Positions 7,516-7,931 of a DNA stretch of 7,931 nucleotides are shown here, piece by piece. Under the pieces are notes generated by a model that worked only from the letters and a program-made list of their open reading frames with translations, had not been told where the DNA came from and made no database searches. Numbering within the stretch: the first letter of the stretch is position 1; every line of letters starts with the position of its first letter. This stretch comes from Prolixibacteraceae bacterium (GTDB taxonomy: Bacteria; Bacteroidota; Bacteroidia; Bacteroidales; Prolixibacteraceae), in NCBI GenBank assembly GCA_016931875.1, contig JAFGDX010000361.1:1-7931 (forward strand), in the 5' to 3' direction. The position numbers were made by a program, and so were the translations under genes.

Positions 7516-7931
7516 ATGAAAAAACTATTTTATCTTTTCACATTTACATCGGTGGTTTTTTTCCTGGGTGGTTGCAACCCGTCGGGAAAACAGGAAACAA
7601 AAGTAGTGAACGGCCTTTCGAAAGATACACTCGAACTGGCCACTGCAGCGGTAAAAAAATATGTTGATGACGGCCAACTGGCCTGTGTTTCGGTAATGGT
7701 TCTGAAAAACGGCGAAACCGTACTTTCTGAACAGTATGGTTTTGCTGATTTATCAAGCAAACAAGCCATAAATGACCAAACTATTTTCAGAGCTTTCTCT
7801 ATGACCAAACCCGTTACAGCTGCTGCCCTGATGATTTTATACGATGAAGGAAAATTTCAACTGGATGACAAAGTTTCGGATTACATACCTGAATTTGGAA
7901 ATACACAGGTTTACAACCCCGAAACCAAAAC
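7516..7931 (+). CDS. Beta-lactamase-family (class C/S12) serine hydrolase lipoprotein, 3' truncated by the window
   Basis: The 138 complete codons visible start at ATG 7516, preceded by an A-rich leader. Residues 1-19 form a lipoprotein signal peptide with lipobox FLGGC, giving lipidated Cys20. The serine beta-lactamase/penicillin-binding fold is indicated by 'ACVSVMVLKNGETVLSEQYG' (56-75), 'TIFRAFSMTKPVTAAALM' (89-106), where Ser95 and Lys98 form the SxxK catalytic motif, and 'LYDEGKFQLDDKVSDYIPEF' (108-127). This order is typical of class C beta-lactamase-related (COG1680/S12) enzymes: esterases, D-aminopeptidases or carboxypeptidases, less often true beta-lactamases. The YxN and C-terminal motifs lie beyond the window, so activity and completeness cannot be judged. 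It follows the Omp85-like gene by 53 bp on the same strand and is probably in the same transcript. Membrane anchoring suggests envelope or periplasmic action. Confidence 0.87.
   Translation, partial: MKKLFYLFTFTSVVFFLGGCNPSGKQETKVVNGLSKDTLELATAAVKKYVDDGQLACVSVMVLKNGETVLSEQYGFADLSSKQAINDQTIFRAFSMTKPVTAAALMILYDEGKFQLDDKVSDYIPEFGNTQVYNPETK

Noticed and set aside
7530..7808. - strand frames near the right edge
   Set aside because: They are antisense to the serine hydrolase lipoprotein gene, whose lipobox and SxxK motif establish the + strand as coding.

Overview
The window reads as a chromosomal segment of a Bacteroidota member, probably class Bacteroidia. The evidence is a SusD-type lipoprotein, a SusC-like plug domain, a GLPGLI-like domain, A-rich starts with no Shine-Dalgarno sequence, and several Sec, Tat or lipoprotein export signals. 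A Marinilabiliales/Prolixibacteraceae-type environmental lineage would fit the protein style, but that placement is a guess. All six genes appear to encode exported or envelope proteins.

Layout. (1) Positions 1-1701 (+) hold the C-terminal bulk of a SusD-like_2 nutrient-binding lipoprotein. Its SusC partner would be expected upstream, outside the window. A GC-rich hairpin with a T-run (1751-1787) closes this transcript. (2) Positions 1827-4270 (+) hold a two-gene unit. The first gene encodes a 225-residue protein with a signal peptide, a carboxypeptidase-regulatory-like domain and a TonB-receptor plug, but no beta-barrel. The second, 44 bp downstream, encodes a 573-residue exported protein with a GLPGLI-like N-terminal domain followed by a two-part PNGase F-type N-glycanase. 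(3) A strong bidirectional hairpin (4381-4413) separates this unit from a convergent GH109 gene (4434-5903, -), a Tat-exported NAD-dependent glycosidase. (4) A 236-bp AT-rich divergent spacer (5904-6139) leads into a second (+) unit. It encodes a POTRA-less Omp85/BamA-type outer-membrane barrel (6140-7462) and, 53 bp on, a beta-lactamase-fold serine hydrolase lipoprotein cut off by the window end (7516-7931).

How the genes may work together (inference). The SusD-like binder, the PNGase F-like amidase (which releases N-glycans from Asn) and GH109 (known members remove GalNAc-type sugars) suggest a locus for harvesting glycoprotein glycans. The barrel-less plug protein, apparently co-transcribed with the N-glycanase, is the most unusual element. 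The Omp85-like barrel and serine hydrolase form a separate unit whose link to glycan use is not shown by the sequence. No RNA genes, CRISPR arrays, insertion sequences or transposases were seen, and no stretch over 300 bp lacks a gene.
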